Part shown: in pieces, positions 36,171-44,934 of the stretch | Position numbering within the stretch: position 1 is the stretch's first letter | Layout of the letters: each line of letters opens with the position of its first letter | Source: Bacteroidota bacterium | Lineage (GTDB): Bacteria > Bacteroidota > Bacteroidia > Flavobacteriales > Flavobacteriaceae | NCBI GenBank assembly: GCA_023457535.1 | Contig: JAEWLN010000099.1 | Location: 1-55,151 of the forward strand | Length of the DNA stretch: 55,151 nt | Reading direction: 5' to 3' | Made by a program: the position numbers and the translations under genes | The notes under the pieces: generated by a model | The model's input: the letters and a program-made list of their open reading frames with translations, nothing else | Database searches by the model: none | What the model was told of the DNA's origin: nothing

Positions 36171-36854
36171 ATGGAAATCCTCAACATCGGGCACCGTGGC
36201 GCCAAAGGACATGTGGCCGAAAATACGCTCGAAAGCTTTCAGAAAGCGATCGAACTGGGCGTCCACGGCATTGAGCTCGATGTGCATTTGAGCGCCGACG
36301 GGCAAATCATCGTCATCCACGATGAAACTATCGACCGGACCACAAACGGTAACGGTGCGGTGCGCGACCACTCGCTTTTGGTACTCCAAACGCATCAAAT
36401 CGACCGCCGTTTCCGCATTCCTGTGTTGGCAGATGTGCTTGAGCTTGCGAACCGGAAAGTATTGGTCAACATCGAACTCAAAGTTTTTGAAACAGCCGGG
36501 CCCGTCGTGGACCTGATCGAAAAATACGTGCTCGAAAAAAACTGGCGATACGATGATTTCCTGATCTCGTCGTTCGATTGGGTCGCGCTTGAAAAGGTGC
36601 GAGCGCTTCATGCCGAAATTCCGTTGGGCGTCCTGACGAGCACCGATCTGGATTTGGCCGTCGCGTTTGCCAAAGTGATCCGCGCCGAGACGATCCATCC
36701 GTATTATCACCTGCTTACGGCCGAAAATGTCGCATCGATGCACGCGCACGGTCTCAGGGTTTTTGCATGGACGGTCAATGAATTTGAAGACCTTCAGCTG
36801 ATCCGTTCTTTGGGCGTGGATGGCATTATCACCGATTTTCCAGACCGATTATGA
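36171..36854 (+). CDS. Glycerophosphodiester phosphodiesterase
   Basis: A 227-residue GDPD-family enzyme with no signal peptide. It shows the catalytic start GHRGAKGHVAENTLESF (His8, Arg9), the metal-binding HGIELDVHLSADGQIIVIHDETIDRTTNG, and the C-terminal VFAWTVNEFEDLQLIRSLGVDGIITDFP. It cleaves glycerophosphodiesters, the deacylated products of phospholipids, to glycerol 3-phosphate and an alcohol in the cytoplasm. Its stop overlaps the start of the next gene by four bases (ATGA). Confidence 0.93.
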   Translation: MEILNIGHRGAKGHVAENTLESFQKAIELGVHGIELDVHLSADGQIIVIHDETIDRTTNGNGAVRDHSLLVLQTHQIDRRFRIPVLADVLELANRKVLVNIELKVFETAGPVVDLIEKYVLEKNWRYDDFLISSFDWVALEKVRALHAEIPLGVLTSTDLDLAVAFAKVIRAETIHPYYHLLTAENVASMHAHGLRVFAWTVNEFEDLQLIRSLGVDGIITDFPDRL

Positions 36855-38065
36855 AACATTACGACATCCTGATCATCGGCGGTGGCGCTGCCGGATTTTT
36901 TACGGCGATCAATATCGCAGAACGCCATCGGAATAAAAAAATTGCGATCCTCGAACGCGGCAAGGAAGTGCTTGAAAAAGTGCGTATTTCCGGCGGCGGA
37001 CGCTGCAATGTTACGCACGCCGAGTTCATCCCGAACGAACTGGCCAAAAATTACCCGCGCGGTGAAAAGGAACTGCGCGGACCGTTCCACCAATTTGCAT
37101 CGGGTGATACGATCGAGTGGTTTGAAAAACGCGGCGTGGCGCTCAAGATCGAAGACGACGGCCGCATGTTTCCGATCACCGACTCATCGCAAACCATCAT
37201 CGACTGTTTTGTCAAAGCCACGCGCGAATTGAAAATTGACGTGCTTAAAGGACAAAGTGTACAGTCTGTTTACAAGGCATCGGATCATTGGAAGATCGAT
37301 ACCACCAGTGAACAGTTCAGCTGCGAAAAACTCGTCATGGCCACGGGAAGCAATCCCAAAATGTGGCAATTGATGGAATCGCTCGGCCATACGATCGTAC
37401 CGCCCGTGCCGTCATTGTTTACATTTAACATCAAGGATGCGCGCATTAAGGATTTGCCGGGCGTTTCTGCTCAGGTTTCGGTCAAGGTCAAAGATTCGAA
37501 ACTGACGTCGTCCGGGCCGCTTTTGATCACGCACTGGGGCATGAGCGGACCGGCGATCCTGAAATTGTCGGCATGGGGCGCGCGCGAATTGTTTGACAAA
37601 AAGTACCAATTCCAGATAGCGGTCAACTGGCTCAAAGCGTACAACAGCGCTGAAATTGAGCACGAATTGCGCGAACTCAAGCTGGAACACGCCAAGAAAG
37701 TCGTTTCAAAAAAATCACCATTTGAGCTTGTGGGCCGATTGTGGGAAAGCATCGTTCTGGCATCGGGCATCGGTGTTGACACCAAGTGGGCCGATTTGTC
37801 GAAGATCCAGATCCAGCGGCTCGCGTCCGAACTGACCGGAGCAACATTCCGGGTCAGTGGCAAAAGTACGTTCAAGGAAGAATTTGTAACTGCAGGCGGC
37901 GTCGATCTCCGGGAAATCAACTTCAAAACGATGGAAAGCAAATTACATCAAAATTTATATTTTGCAGGAGAAATCGCTAATATTGACGCCATAACCGGCG
38001 GATTTAACTTCCAGAATGCGTGGACAAGCGGATTTATTGTGGCCAGCAACCTGGCATTCTGCTAA
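36851..38065 (+). CDS. HI0933/BaiN-family FAD-dependent oxidoreductase
   Basis: A 404-residue flavoprotein. The N-terminal Rossmann motif is YDILIIGGGAAGFFTAI, followed by the family mark VRISGGGRCNVTHAE (about 44-58). Later marks are LVMATGSNPKMW, HWGMSGPAILKLSAWGARE and the C-terminal YFAGEIANIDAITGGFNFQNAWTSGFIVA, which closes the FAD site. The reaction of most members is unknown. The start overlaps the phosphodiesterase stop by four bases, so the two are translationally coupled. Family firm, substrate unknown. Confidence 0.92.
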   Translation: MKHYDILIIGGGAAGFFTAINIAERHRNKKIAILERGKEVLEKVRISGGGRCNVTHAEFIPNELAKNYPRGEKELRGPFHQFASGDTIEWFEKRGVALKIEDDGRMFPITDSSQTIIDCFVKATRELKIDVLKGQSVQSVYKASDHWKIDTTSEQFSCEKLVMATGSNPKMWQLMESLGHTIVPPVPSLFTFNIKDARIKDLPGVSAQVSVKVKDSKLTSSGPLLITHWGMSGPAILKLSAWGARELFDKKYQFQIAVNWLKAYNSAEIEHELRELKLEHAKKVVSKKSPFELVGRLWESIVLASGIGVDTKWADLSKIQIQRLASELTGATFRVSGKSTFKEEFVTAGGVDLREINFKTMESKLHQNLYFAGEIANIDAITGGFNFQNAWTSGFIVASNLAFC

Positions 38066-38094
38066 AATATATATCTTGCGCGAAAATCGCGGAT

Positions 38095-39528
38095 ATGAAA
38101 CGTAAATTACTCACAATCTTTTTATTGTCTGTGGTTTCTGCAGCCAATGCACAGCTCCAAATCTATACCTTTATGACGCCGGCAGAACTGGTATCGACTT
38201 TGTGCCCGATCGCTACGCAAATCAGCAACATCAAGTTCAACGGAAGCACCGCCAACGCTCATGTGGTCCGGGATCAGGCCTCGCTTTTTTTGACTAGCAA
38301 TCCGACCAATCTGGGAATGACACAGGGCCTCATTCTATCGAGCGGCAAGACGAGCATTGCGCCGGGTCCGAACAATTTGGGCAATGCCACAAGCCCTTCA
38401 GCCAGCTTTTCAACGGTTGCCGATCCGGATCTGGCGATGCTGACCACTAATACGGTCCAGAACCATGCCGTTGTCGAATTTGACTTTTTGGCCAATGGCG
38501 ATCGATTGAACATGACGTTTATATTCGCCTCTGAAGAATATCCCGAGTTCTCCAACACCGGTTTCAACGACGTCATGGGTATATTCCTGAGCGGGCCTGG
38601 CATTGGCGGACCTTTTACCAACAATGCGAAAAACATTGCGCTCATCCCTAATACGACCGTACCCATAAGAATCAATACCGTCAACAACGGACTGACCAAT
38701 AACGGCCCTTGCGTTAACTGCGCGTACTATGTCAACAACGGGACCGGGACGACGCCAACACTCCATTCCGGCATACAATACGACGGTTTTACGACACCCG
38801 TCGTCGCTAATGCCGAGCTGATTCCGGGGCAAATCTATCACATCAAACTCGCGGTGGGCAATGTGGGCGACAACTCATTCGAGTCGGCGGTATTTTTTAA
38901 GGCCAACAGTTTCTCAACGGGGGAGTCTATTGCCTGCGAACCGCAAGATTTGTGTATGTACACTTTTACCCTTACCGACAATGGCGGCGACGGACTCAAC
39001 GGCGAGCTAATGACTGTGTACCAGAACGGAAATGCTGCGGCGTTTCTTTACGACCTTTCCAACAGCACAAACCAAACGTTCGAATTTGAAGTCCCGCTGT
39101 GCCACGATGTTCCGTTCGAGCTGTACTGGAATGCAGGCGGGTTGCACCCCGAACAAACCGGTTTGACCATTTACAATCCATTCAACCAGATCATTTACAA
39201 CAAACCACCCGGTGACGAAATGCAGCAAAGCACGTTGTACAGTGGGGTGGCCAACTGTTTCTATGAGATGTCCACCGACAAATTCGAAACGATGGCTTGG
39301 TGGCTCACGCCCAATCCGGCCAAAGACGAATTCGAAATTGTGCTTTCAAACACCGGACAAAAACTAAGAAATGTCAGGATTCTGGATGCTGTGGGCAAAG
39401 TGGTACTGACGCAACCCGGGCTTGCGGGCCACCCTATCGCGGTTGGCCAGTTGGCATCGGGGATGTATGTGGTTGAAATTGAAACCGATGACGCGCACAC
39501 TGGCATTAAAAAGCTCGTCATTGAATGA
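38095..39528 (+). CDS. Choice-of-anchor L protein with T9SS sorting domain
   Basis: A 477-residue secreted protein. The signal peptide is MKRKLLTIFLLSVVSAANA. The choice-of-anchor L domain spans about residues 25-280 (GLILSSGKTSIAPGPNN, VVEFDFLANGDRLNMTFIFASEEYPEF, FNDVMGIFLSGPGIGG, YHIKLAVGNVGDNSFESAVFFKA). A beta-rich segment with DNGGDGLNGE and a T9SS type A tail (WWLTPNPAKDEFEIVLSNTG to the end) follow. It should be exported across the outer membrane and attached to the surface. ATG 38095 is chosen because the signal peptide starts there; the longer frame overlaps the upstream gene. Role unknown, possibly adhesion. Confidence 0.85.
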   Translation: MKRKLLTIFLLSVVSAANAQLQIYTFMTPAELVSTLCPIATQISNIKFNGSTANAHVVRDQASLFLTSNPTNLGMTQGLILSSGKTSIAPGPNNLGNATSPSASFSTVADPDLAMLTTNTVQNHAVVEFDFLANGDRLNMTFIFASEEYPEFSNTGFNDVMGIFLSGPGIGGPFTNNAKNIALIPNTTVPIRINTVNNGLTNNGPCVNCAYYVNNGTGTTPTLHSGIQYDGFTTPVVANAELIPGQIYHIKLAVGNVGDNSFESAVFFKANSFSTGESIACEPQDLCMYTFTLTDNGGDGLNGELMTVYQNGNAAAFLYDLSNSTNQTFEFEVPLCHDVPFELYWNAGGLHPEQTGLTIYNPFNQIIYNKPPGDEMQQSTLYSGVANCFYEMSTDKFETMAWWLTPNPAKDEFEIVLSNTGQKLRNVRILDAVGKVVLTQPGLAGHPIAVGQLASGMYVVEIETDDAHTGIKKLVIE

Positions 39529-39581
39529 TGTTCGTTGCAACCGTTTTGTAACTTTACCATCTGGATGACAAAGATTTAGTT

Positions 39582-40199
39582 ATGAAAACCGTTGTAAAAT
39601 CACTCGCTGCGCTTTTGTTGCTGGCTTCGTGCTCTGCGGACGACAGCGCGATTGAACCGATGGCGCCTGATGTCGTATCGGCGCGCATGTCCAACCCTAA
39701 AAGCAATACCGTCGCAAACCAGGTCCTGCTGCTGCGTATTGATTTCCTGACCCATACTTTTGAAGCGGGCAAAGTACTTTCTTTTGCCCCGGCCAATAGT
39801 TTCACCATTGCATCCGAGTATCAGGCCCCGGGCGATTTTGGTGGGGTAACCTTGCGATACGCAGAGACCGGCCAACTGCTTTTTTCCGGAACGATCCACT
39901 GGATGGGTCTTGGGCAGATGAGTTTTCCGGGGCAAATGTTACCGCCCGCCGCGTTCCAAACTACCGGGAATGCGGTTCCGATGCCTGGCTTGATTGGAAC
40001 AGTGCAATACACGCCATTCGCATATTATCCGGATCCTGTCCCGTACGCCGACATCTGGAACGCGATCGGCAATTTGAGAATCGTGGCGCAGTTCCGGGCG
40101 TGCAACCCCCATGCTGCTGTACACGTATTCCTGTACACGCCAAGTGTGGGCGTCGGCAATCCGGCCGATTGGGACTATCTCGTGATGCTCAAAAATTAA
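39582..40199 (+). CDS. Uncharacterised lipoprotein
   Basis: A 205-residue protein with a lipoprotein signal (LAALLLLASCSADD). The mature part is rich in hydrophobic and aromatic residues with no family I recognise (SFTIASEYQAPGDFGGVTLRYAETGQLLFSG, and a C-terminal WDYLVMLKN). A TAACTTTA box lies about 30 bases upstream. Its stop codon overlaps that of the convergent tspO gene (bases 40196-40199). Probably an outer-membrane or periplasmic lipoprotein. Confidence 0.75.
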   Translation: MKTVVKSLAALLLLASCSADDSAIEPMAPDVVSARMSNPKSNTVANQVLLLRIDFLTHTFEAGKVLSFAPANSFTIASEYQAPGDFGGVTLRYAETGQLLFSGTIHWMGLGQMSFPGQMLPPAAFQTTGNAVPMPGLIGTVQYTPFAYYPDPVPYADIWNAIGNLRIVAQFRACNPHAAVHVFLYTPSVGVGNPADWDYLVMLKN

Positions 40200-40672
40200 C
40201 GGTTGAGCCACCAAAGGCTCGCGTTGAGGACTGTCGCGAAACTTACCCAAGCCAAATACGGCAAGAGAAACCATGCAGCGATTTTGTCGATCGGGCGGAA
40301 TTTGACGAATGTTTCATAAACCATAAGCCACAACAGCACAATTTCGATCAGCGCGAGCAATGGGTTTTGCAGATAAAAAAACAAAACCGACCACAACGCG
40401 TTGAGCGCAAGCTGGATCCAAAAATATAAAAGTGCTTTTTTTACCGCTTCGCGATCGCTGTCGATCCGGTCCCAAATCCTGCCGGCGGCGGCACCCATCA
40501 AAATGTAAAGGAACGTCCAAACGGGTGCAAAAACCGTATCGGGCGGGTTGAAGAACGGTTTTTCAAGTGTCGGGAACCAGGTGTTGACGCCTTCCTGCGT
40601 GGCTAGGCTTGCGATAAAACCAACGCCCAGACACGTGGCGACAAAGATGAGTATTTTGAGGATTCTGTTCAT
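40196..40672 (-). CDS. tspO: TspO/MBR-family membrane protein
   Basis: A 158-residue protein with five hydrophobic segments, the TspO pattern. Family marks are WFPTLEKPFFNPPDTVFAPVWTFLYILMGAAAGRIW (loop 1 and helix 2), LNALWSVLFFYLQNPLLALIEIVLLW, and the late LLPYLAWVSFATVLNASLWWLN with the conserved Trp and Asn. TspO proteins bind porphyrins and are tied to stress and tetrapyrrole handling in bacteria. The gene is divergent from diphosphomevalonate decarboxylase. Its upstream region carries three AAAGTAG-type half sites. Confidence 0.92.
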   Translation of the reverse strand: MNRILKILIFVATCLGVGFIASLATQEGVNTWFPTLEKPFFNPPDTVFAPVWTFLYILMGAAAGRIWDRIDSDREAVKKALLYFWIQLALNALWSVLFFYLQNPLLALIEIVLLWLMVYETFVKFRPIDKIAAWFLLPYLAWVSFATVLNASLWWLNR

Positions 40673-40677
40673 TTTTT

Positions 40678-40754
40678 TTGAAGTAAAAGTAGTTTCAAAC
40701 CGCTACTTTATCGGATAAAAGTAGCCTTTTCTCTCTACTTAAAGCGTATCTTTG
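40678..40754. promoter_or_regulatory. Divergent promoter region tspO / mvaD
   Basis: TATCTTTG at 40747-40754 is an exact -7 box for mvaD, and an in-frame TTG inside it shows the true start is ATG 40770. Toward tspO there is an inverted repeat AAAGTAG/CTACTTT (40686-40692 with 40703-40709) and a third AAAGTAG at 40718-40724, which may be repressor half sites. Confidence 0.5.
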
Positions 40755-40769
40755 CGTCAAAATTTTTTG

Positions 40770-41855
40770 ATGACCGCAACCGACTTTATTCCCGCCGATT
40801 ATCAATCCCTGCCCGCATCGGGACAATTTACATGGAGCGCGCCGAGCAACATCGCGCTGGTCAAATACTGGGGCAAAAAGCCGCACCAGATCCCGGCCAA
40901 TCCGTCGATCAGTTTTACGCTTCAAGCGTGCAAAACCATAACTTCATTGCAGTTTGCCCAAAAAAATGCCGACGGAAAAACTTCATTTGACCTGTTGTTC
41001 GAAGGACAGCCCAAGCCGGATTTCAAACCCAAGATCGAAAAATTCCTAGCGCGCGTAGAGCCGTATCTGCCGTTTTTGAAAAATTACCATTTGGCGATCG
41101 ATACGCGCAATACGTTTCCCCATTCGTCGGGGATTGCATCCTCTGCATCCGGAATGGCAGCTTTGGCAATGAACCTGATGAGCCTCGAACGGTTGATGGC
41201 ACCTGACATGACCGATGACTATTTTTACCGCAAAGCATCGTTTCTGGCAAGGCTCGGATCCGGAAGCGCGTGCAGAAGCGTTCGTGGAGCGGTGGTCGTT
41301 TGGGGCGAAAACGACGCCATTGCAGGTAGTTCAGATGAGTTTGGCGTGGCTTTCCCCCATCAAATCCATTCTGATTTTGCGAAATACCAAGACACCATCC
41401 TGCTCGTGGACAAGGGCGAGAAAACGGTGTCGAGCACGCTTGGGCATGAGCTGATGCACGGCCATCCTTATGGGCAGGTGCGGTTTGCGCAGGCGCATCG
41501 GCATCTGGCCAGGATCAGCGATATTTTGCGAAATGGCGATTTGGATGCCTTTGTAAACATTGTCGAGAGCGAGGCCCTGACGTTGCACGCGATGATGATG
41601 ACCTCGATGCCGTATTTCATGCTGATGAAACCCGATACGCTAGAAATCATCCGGAAAATTACCCTGTTTCGCAATGATACCGGAATTCCGGTTTGCTTTA
41701 CGCTCGATGCCGGGGCGAACGTTCACGTGCTGTATCCGGAAAACGTCAAAGAGACCGTATTGCATTTCATTGAAGCAGAACTCGCGCAGCATTGTCAGAA
41801 CAAGCAATTTATTTGCGATGAAATGGGTGCCGGAAGCGTTTTGATTTCAAATTAA
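40770..41855 (+). CDS. mvaD: Diphosphomevalonate decarboxylase
   Basis: A 361-residue GHMP-fold enzyme that decarboxylates diphosphomevalonate to isopentenyl diphosphate. Marks are SAPSNIALVKYWGKKPHQIPANPSISFTL at the N terminus, the ATP loop HSSGIASSASGMAALAMNL, ARLGSGSACRSVRGAVVVWG, and TLDAGANVHVLYPE with the catalytic Asp region. The start is ATG 40770, because the upstream TTG frame lies in the promoter. The mevalonate kinase gene follows after 63 bp, the UbiA gene after that. Confidence 0.94.
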   Translation: MTATDFIPADYQSLPASGQFTWSAPSNIALVKYWGKKPHQIPANPSISFTLQACKTITSLQFAQKNADGKTSFDLLFEGQPKPDFKPKIEKFLARVEPYLPFLKNYHLAIDTRNTFPHSSGIASSASGMAALAMNLMSLERLMAPDMTDDYFYRKASFLARLGSGSACRSVRGAVVVWGENDAIAGSSDEFGVAFPHQIHSDFAKYQDTILLVDKGEKTVSSTLGHELMHGHPYGQVRFAQAHRHLARISDILRNGDLDAFVNIVESEALTLHAMMMTSMPYFMLMKPDTLEIIRKITLFRNDTGIPVCFTLDAGANVHVLYPENVKETVLHFIEAELAQHCQNKQFICDEMGAGSVLISN

Positions 41856-41918
41856 ATCGTAACTTTACCCAATAAATTAACGCGTGAAACGTTAACACTT
41901 TCAAACCCAAAACAACAA

Positions 41919-42854
41919 ATGAAAGGACCGCTATTCTACTCCAAAATCCTGCTGTTCGGCGAATACGGCATCATCAAGGATTCCAAAGGATTGTCCATTC
42001 CCTATAACTTTTACAACGGCGCGCTTAAAACCGATGAAAACCCATCGGTGGAAGCACGTAAATCCAACGCCAGCCTGGCGCGTTTCGCCTCTTATCTCGA
42101 AAACCTGCAGCAGCAACAGCCGCAACTCGTTAGGTTTGACCTTGAGGCGCTGCATACTGATATCGCCCGTGGGATGTATTTCGATTCGAGCATTCCGCAA
42201 GGTTATGGCGTGGGATCCAGCGGCGCATTAGTGGCGGCGATTTACGACAAATACGCCCACGATAAGATCACCGTGCTCGAAAACCTTACGCGCGAAAAAT
42301 TGCTTACGCTCAAGACCATTTTTTCGCACATGGAATCGTTTTTCCACGGCAAAAGCTCAGGACTTGACCCGCTGAACTCCTATTTGAGCATCCCGATCCT
42401 GATCAATTCGAAAGACAACATCGAGGCCACCGGCATTCCGGCGCAAAGACAGGGAAAGGGCGCTGTTTTTTTGCTCGATTCGGGCATGGTGGGCGAAACC
42501 GCACCCATGGTCAATATTTTCATGGAAAACCTTAAGGACAAAGGTTTCCGTGCGATGCTCAAAAACCAGTTCGTCAAATACACCGATGCATGCGTTGAAA
42601 ATTTTCTGGGTGGCGACATGAAATCGCTGTTTTCGAACACCAAAAAATTGTCCAGGGTGGTGCTCAATAATTTCAAACCGATGATTCCGGAAGCGTTCCA
42701 CGGCGTTTGGCAAAGAGGCATTGAAACAGATGACTACTACCTGAAACTGTGCGGATCCGGCGGCGGCGGATACATTCTTGGATTTACAGAAGATCTGGAA
42801 AAAGCCAGGACCTCGCTCAAAGATTACAAACTCGAGGTGGTATATCAATTTTAA
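41919..42854 (+). CDS. mvk: Mevalonate kinase (GHMP family)
   Basis: A 311-residue GHMP kinase with YSKILLFGEYGIIKDSKGLSIP at the N terminus (substrate pocket), the ATP loop IPQGYGVGSSGALVAAI, a mid region SHMESFFHGKSSGLDPLNSYLS typical of mevalonate kinases (with the catalytic Asp), and a C-terminal glycine-rich LCGSGGGGYILGF. It phosphorylates mevalonate. It sits between mvaD and the UbiA prenyltransferase, so this run makes and uses isoprenoid diphosphates. A TAACTTTA box lies about 45 bases upstream. Confidence 0.88.
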   Translation: MKGPLFYSKILLFGEYGIIKDSKGLSIPYNFYNGALKTDENPSVEARKSNASLARFASYLENLQQQQPQLVRFDLEALHTDIARGMYFDSSIPQGYGVGSSGALVAAIYDKYAHDKITVLENLTREKLLTLKTIFSHMESFFHGKSSGLDPLNSYLSIPILINSKDNIEATGIPAQRQGKGAVFLLDSGMVGETAPMVNIFMENLKDKGFRAMLKNQFVKYTDACVENFLGGDMKSLFSNTKKLSRVVLNNFKPMIPEAFHGVWQRGIETDDYYLKLCGSGGGGYILGFTEDLEKARTSLKDYKLEVVYQF

Positions 42855-42890
42855 GGAAATTCCGATTTCCAAATCCCAAATTCCCAACGG

Positions 42891-43847
42891 ATGCTGAGCA
42901 GAAAGAACAAATTGCGGTTGATGAAAATCGTAAGCCTGTTCTCTGTCGTGCGCGGTTACAACATTCCCGTGATCGTGCTGGCGCAATACCTGTCTGCGAT
43001 TTTTATACTCTCGCCCAAAAACACCGGGGCAATGCAGATTTTGCTCGATGCCAATGTGTTTATATTGGTGCTTGCGTCGAGTTTGTCGATTGCATCAGGC
43101 TATATCATCAACAATTTTTACGACTCCGAAAAAGACCTGATCAACCGGCCGCAAAAGTCGATGCTAGACCGTTTGGTGAGCCAGCGCACCAAGTTATATG
43201 TGTACTTTGGGCTCAACTTTTTGGTGGTCCTCATTGCGGTGTTCATCTCGTGGCGCGTGGTGCTTTTTTTCTCGGCGTATATTTTCCTGATCTGGTTCTA
43301 TTCGCACAAGTTTAAAAAATACCCCATCATTGGCAACCTGACCGCGTCCTTTCTGGCGGTTTTTCCATTTTTTGGCATCCTGATCTACTTTTACAAAAAG
43401 GAATTGTACAACCCGTACGAGATCGAAACAGGGATCATTTTTGCGCATGCGGCGTTTCTTTATTTGCTGCTGCTGGTACGCGAAATTACCAAAGATCTCG
43501 AGAACCTTGCCGGCGATCTGGCCAGCGATTATCAAACGATTCCGGTAGTTTACGGCGAACCGGCGTCTAAAAAAATCATTGCGCTACTGTGTGCCGCCAC
43601 GGTAATTCCGGTGTATGTGCTGACCGATGTTTACGACGTAGGGTATATGGATTTGTACTTTTACGCGTGCCTGGCTGCGTTGTTGCTCTTTGTGATGTTG
43701 CTTTGGAACGCCACAACGCGCGCCGAATTCCTCAAACTGCACAATTTGCTTAAGTTTTTGATCGTGATGGGCGTTTTTAGTATTGTGCTGATCGACCCGC
43801 TTGTGTTGGTGCACGGGAAGAAATACCTGACCGGCGCCGGTCTTTAG
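42891..43847 (+). CDS. UbiA-family prenyltransferase, GGGP-synthase-like
   Basis: A 318-residue membrane protein with about eight hydrophobic segments. The first Asp-rich prenyl-diphosphate motif is IINNFYDSEKDLINRPQKSM (about 83-102), and the second is DLENLAGDLASDYQTIPVVYG (about 204-224). This form resembles proteins annotated as geranylgeranylglycerol-phosphate geranylgeranyltransferase in flavobacteria. It would attach a prenyl chain to an acceptor at the membrane; whether the acceptor is a glycerol phosphate, a quinone or haem precursor cannot be told. It follows mevalonate kinase by 36 bp. An alternative start is ATG 42921. Confidence 0.85.
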   Translation: MLSRKNKLRLMKIVSLFSVVRGYNIPVIVLAQYLSAIFILSPKNTGAMQILLDANVFILVLASSLSIASGYIINNFYDSEKDLINRPQKSMLDRLVSQRTKLYVYFGLNFLVVLIAVFISWRVVLFFSAYIFLIWFYSHKFKKYPIIGNLTASFLAVFPFFGILIYFYKKELYNPYEIETGIIFAHAAFLYLLLLVREITKDLENLAGDLASDYQTIPVVYGEPASKKIIALLCAATVIPVYVLTDVYDVGYMDLYFYACLAALLLFVMLLWNATTRAEFLKLHNLLKFLIVMGVFSIVLIDPLVLVHGKKYLTGAGL

Positions 43848-43858
43848 GAAAATGTGCG

Positions 43859-44293
43859 CTATGGCAAAGTGGCTTTTGCCGACGGTTGCCCGATGGGTTT
43901 AAACAAAAGATTTTGGGGTTTGAATTCGATCGATTTTTTGTCGTAGTAAGGAATATTGAGGTAAGTCCAGACCGAGCCCGTTCCTTCTATAAAAGTATCA
44001 TGGCGTTTTAAAACGACGAACGGAACCAGTTTGAACGAGCCATTTTCAGTTTCGTATTTGAATTTGCCTGTTAGCGTATCGCCTGACTTTTCGCCGCGTA
44101 CTTGGCCTGCATAATGATCTGCGCCACATTGCATTTCGTACTGCCCGTAAAACCTGTTTTGCCGGATCGCTATAGAAAGCAGCGCAACGGTATCATTTTT
44201 CGTCGCTTTGTACCACTTGGCTTCAGGCTGTTCCGACTGGCAGCCGGCCAGAAATGTAACCCCTAAGATGCACGCCAGTTTTTTCACGTCCAA
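43859..44293 (-). CDS. Small lipoprotein downstream of marR
   Basis: A 144-residue lipoprotein (ACILGVTFLAGCQSEQ). The mature part has KWYKATKNDTVALLSIAIRQNRFYGQYEMQ and QVRGEKSGDTLTGKFKYETENG, which looks like a small beta sandwich. No family is recognised. It lies 38 bp behind marR with a candidate operator in the gap, so it is probably the MarR target. It is convergent with the UbiA gene, 11 bp apart. Confidence 0.8.
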   Translation of the reverse strand: MDVKKLACILGVTFLAGCQSEQPEAKWYKATKNDTVALLSIAIRQNRFYGQYEMQCGADHYAGQVRGEKSGDTLTGKFKYETENGSFKLVPFVVLKRHDTFIEGTGSVWTYLNIPYYDKKSIEFKPQNLLFKPIGQPSAKATLP

Positions 44294-44309
44294 AATTTTT
44301 ACAAACGTA

Positions 44310-44334
44310 CAAAATTAGTCAACTTAATTGACTA
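44310..44334 (-). promoter_or_regulatory. Promoter and MarR-type operator before the lipoprotein gene
   Basis: TAGTCAA and TTGACTA (44316-44322 with 44328-44334) form a seven-base inverted repeat with a five-base spacer. The -7 box TAATTTTG on the minus strand (44310-44317) overlaps it. The repeat also covers the marR stop codon (44332-44334). Confidence 0.7.
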
Positions 44335-44790
44335 TATTAACTTACTGTTGGCAATCAGCTTTTGAGCGATGTGGAGTGTGTGACGCGAAACTTCGAGATC
44401 CTGCGCCCCGATCTCTTTGCGGTAATCGGTGATCAGGCTCGCAAATCTGTGTAAAGATTCAGACACCACTGATGCGCCTTTTGGCGAAAGCGCAATGGTG
44501 GACGATCGCTTGTCTCCAGCACGGGTATTGACCGTGACAAGACCCAGCTCATCCAGTTTGGCAATGATCTTGCTCATGGCCTGTTTTGAAATTCCGCTTT
44601 GTTTTGCCAACTCGCTGTTGCTTTGGCCATTTGAATCGATCAGCAGCAAAAACTGCATGTATCCGGACTGGAACTGATTTTCCCACAGATCCTGCAGGTT
44701 TTGCAGGGCCCACAGGTCCAGGCTTTTTTTTAAATCGTAGATTGTCTTGATCCACTCTTTCGAAAATGCGATTTCCTCTTGCGAAAACAT
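44332..44790 (-). CDS. MarR-family transcriptional regulator
   Basis: A 152-residue regulator with a winged helix: LLLIDSNGQSNSELAKQSGISKQAMSKIIAKLDELGLVTVNTRAGDKRSSTIALSPKGASVV (about 47-108), including the recognition helix and the DKRSS wing. The flanking helices serve dimerisation. The downstream lipoprotein gene starts 38 bp after its stop and has an operator-like inverted repeat at its promoter, so autoregulation or control of that gene is likely. The ligand is unknown. Confidence 0.93.
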   Translation of the reverse strand: MFSQEEIAFSKEWIKTIYDLKKSLDLWALQNLQDLWENQFQSGYMQFLLLIDSNGQSNSELAKQSGISKQAMSKIIAKLDELGLVTVNTRAGDKRSSTIALSPKGASVVSESLHRFASLITDYRKEIGAQDLEVSRHTLHIAQKLIANSKLI

Positions 44791-44934
44791 ACAGCGTCGT
44801 TTAGGGGCTGAAAGATACGCCTAAGATGTCAAACGCAAAAATGCAGCAGCGGGAATCGTTAAAACCGAGGATCGCCAAGGCGCAACCCCGGAACGTACAA
44901 AAGAAAACGCGGACGAATCCATGGACCAAAACCC

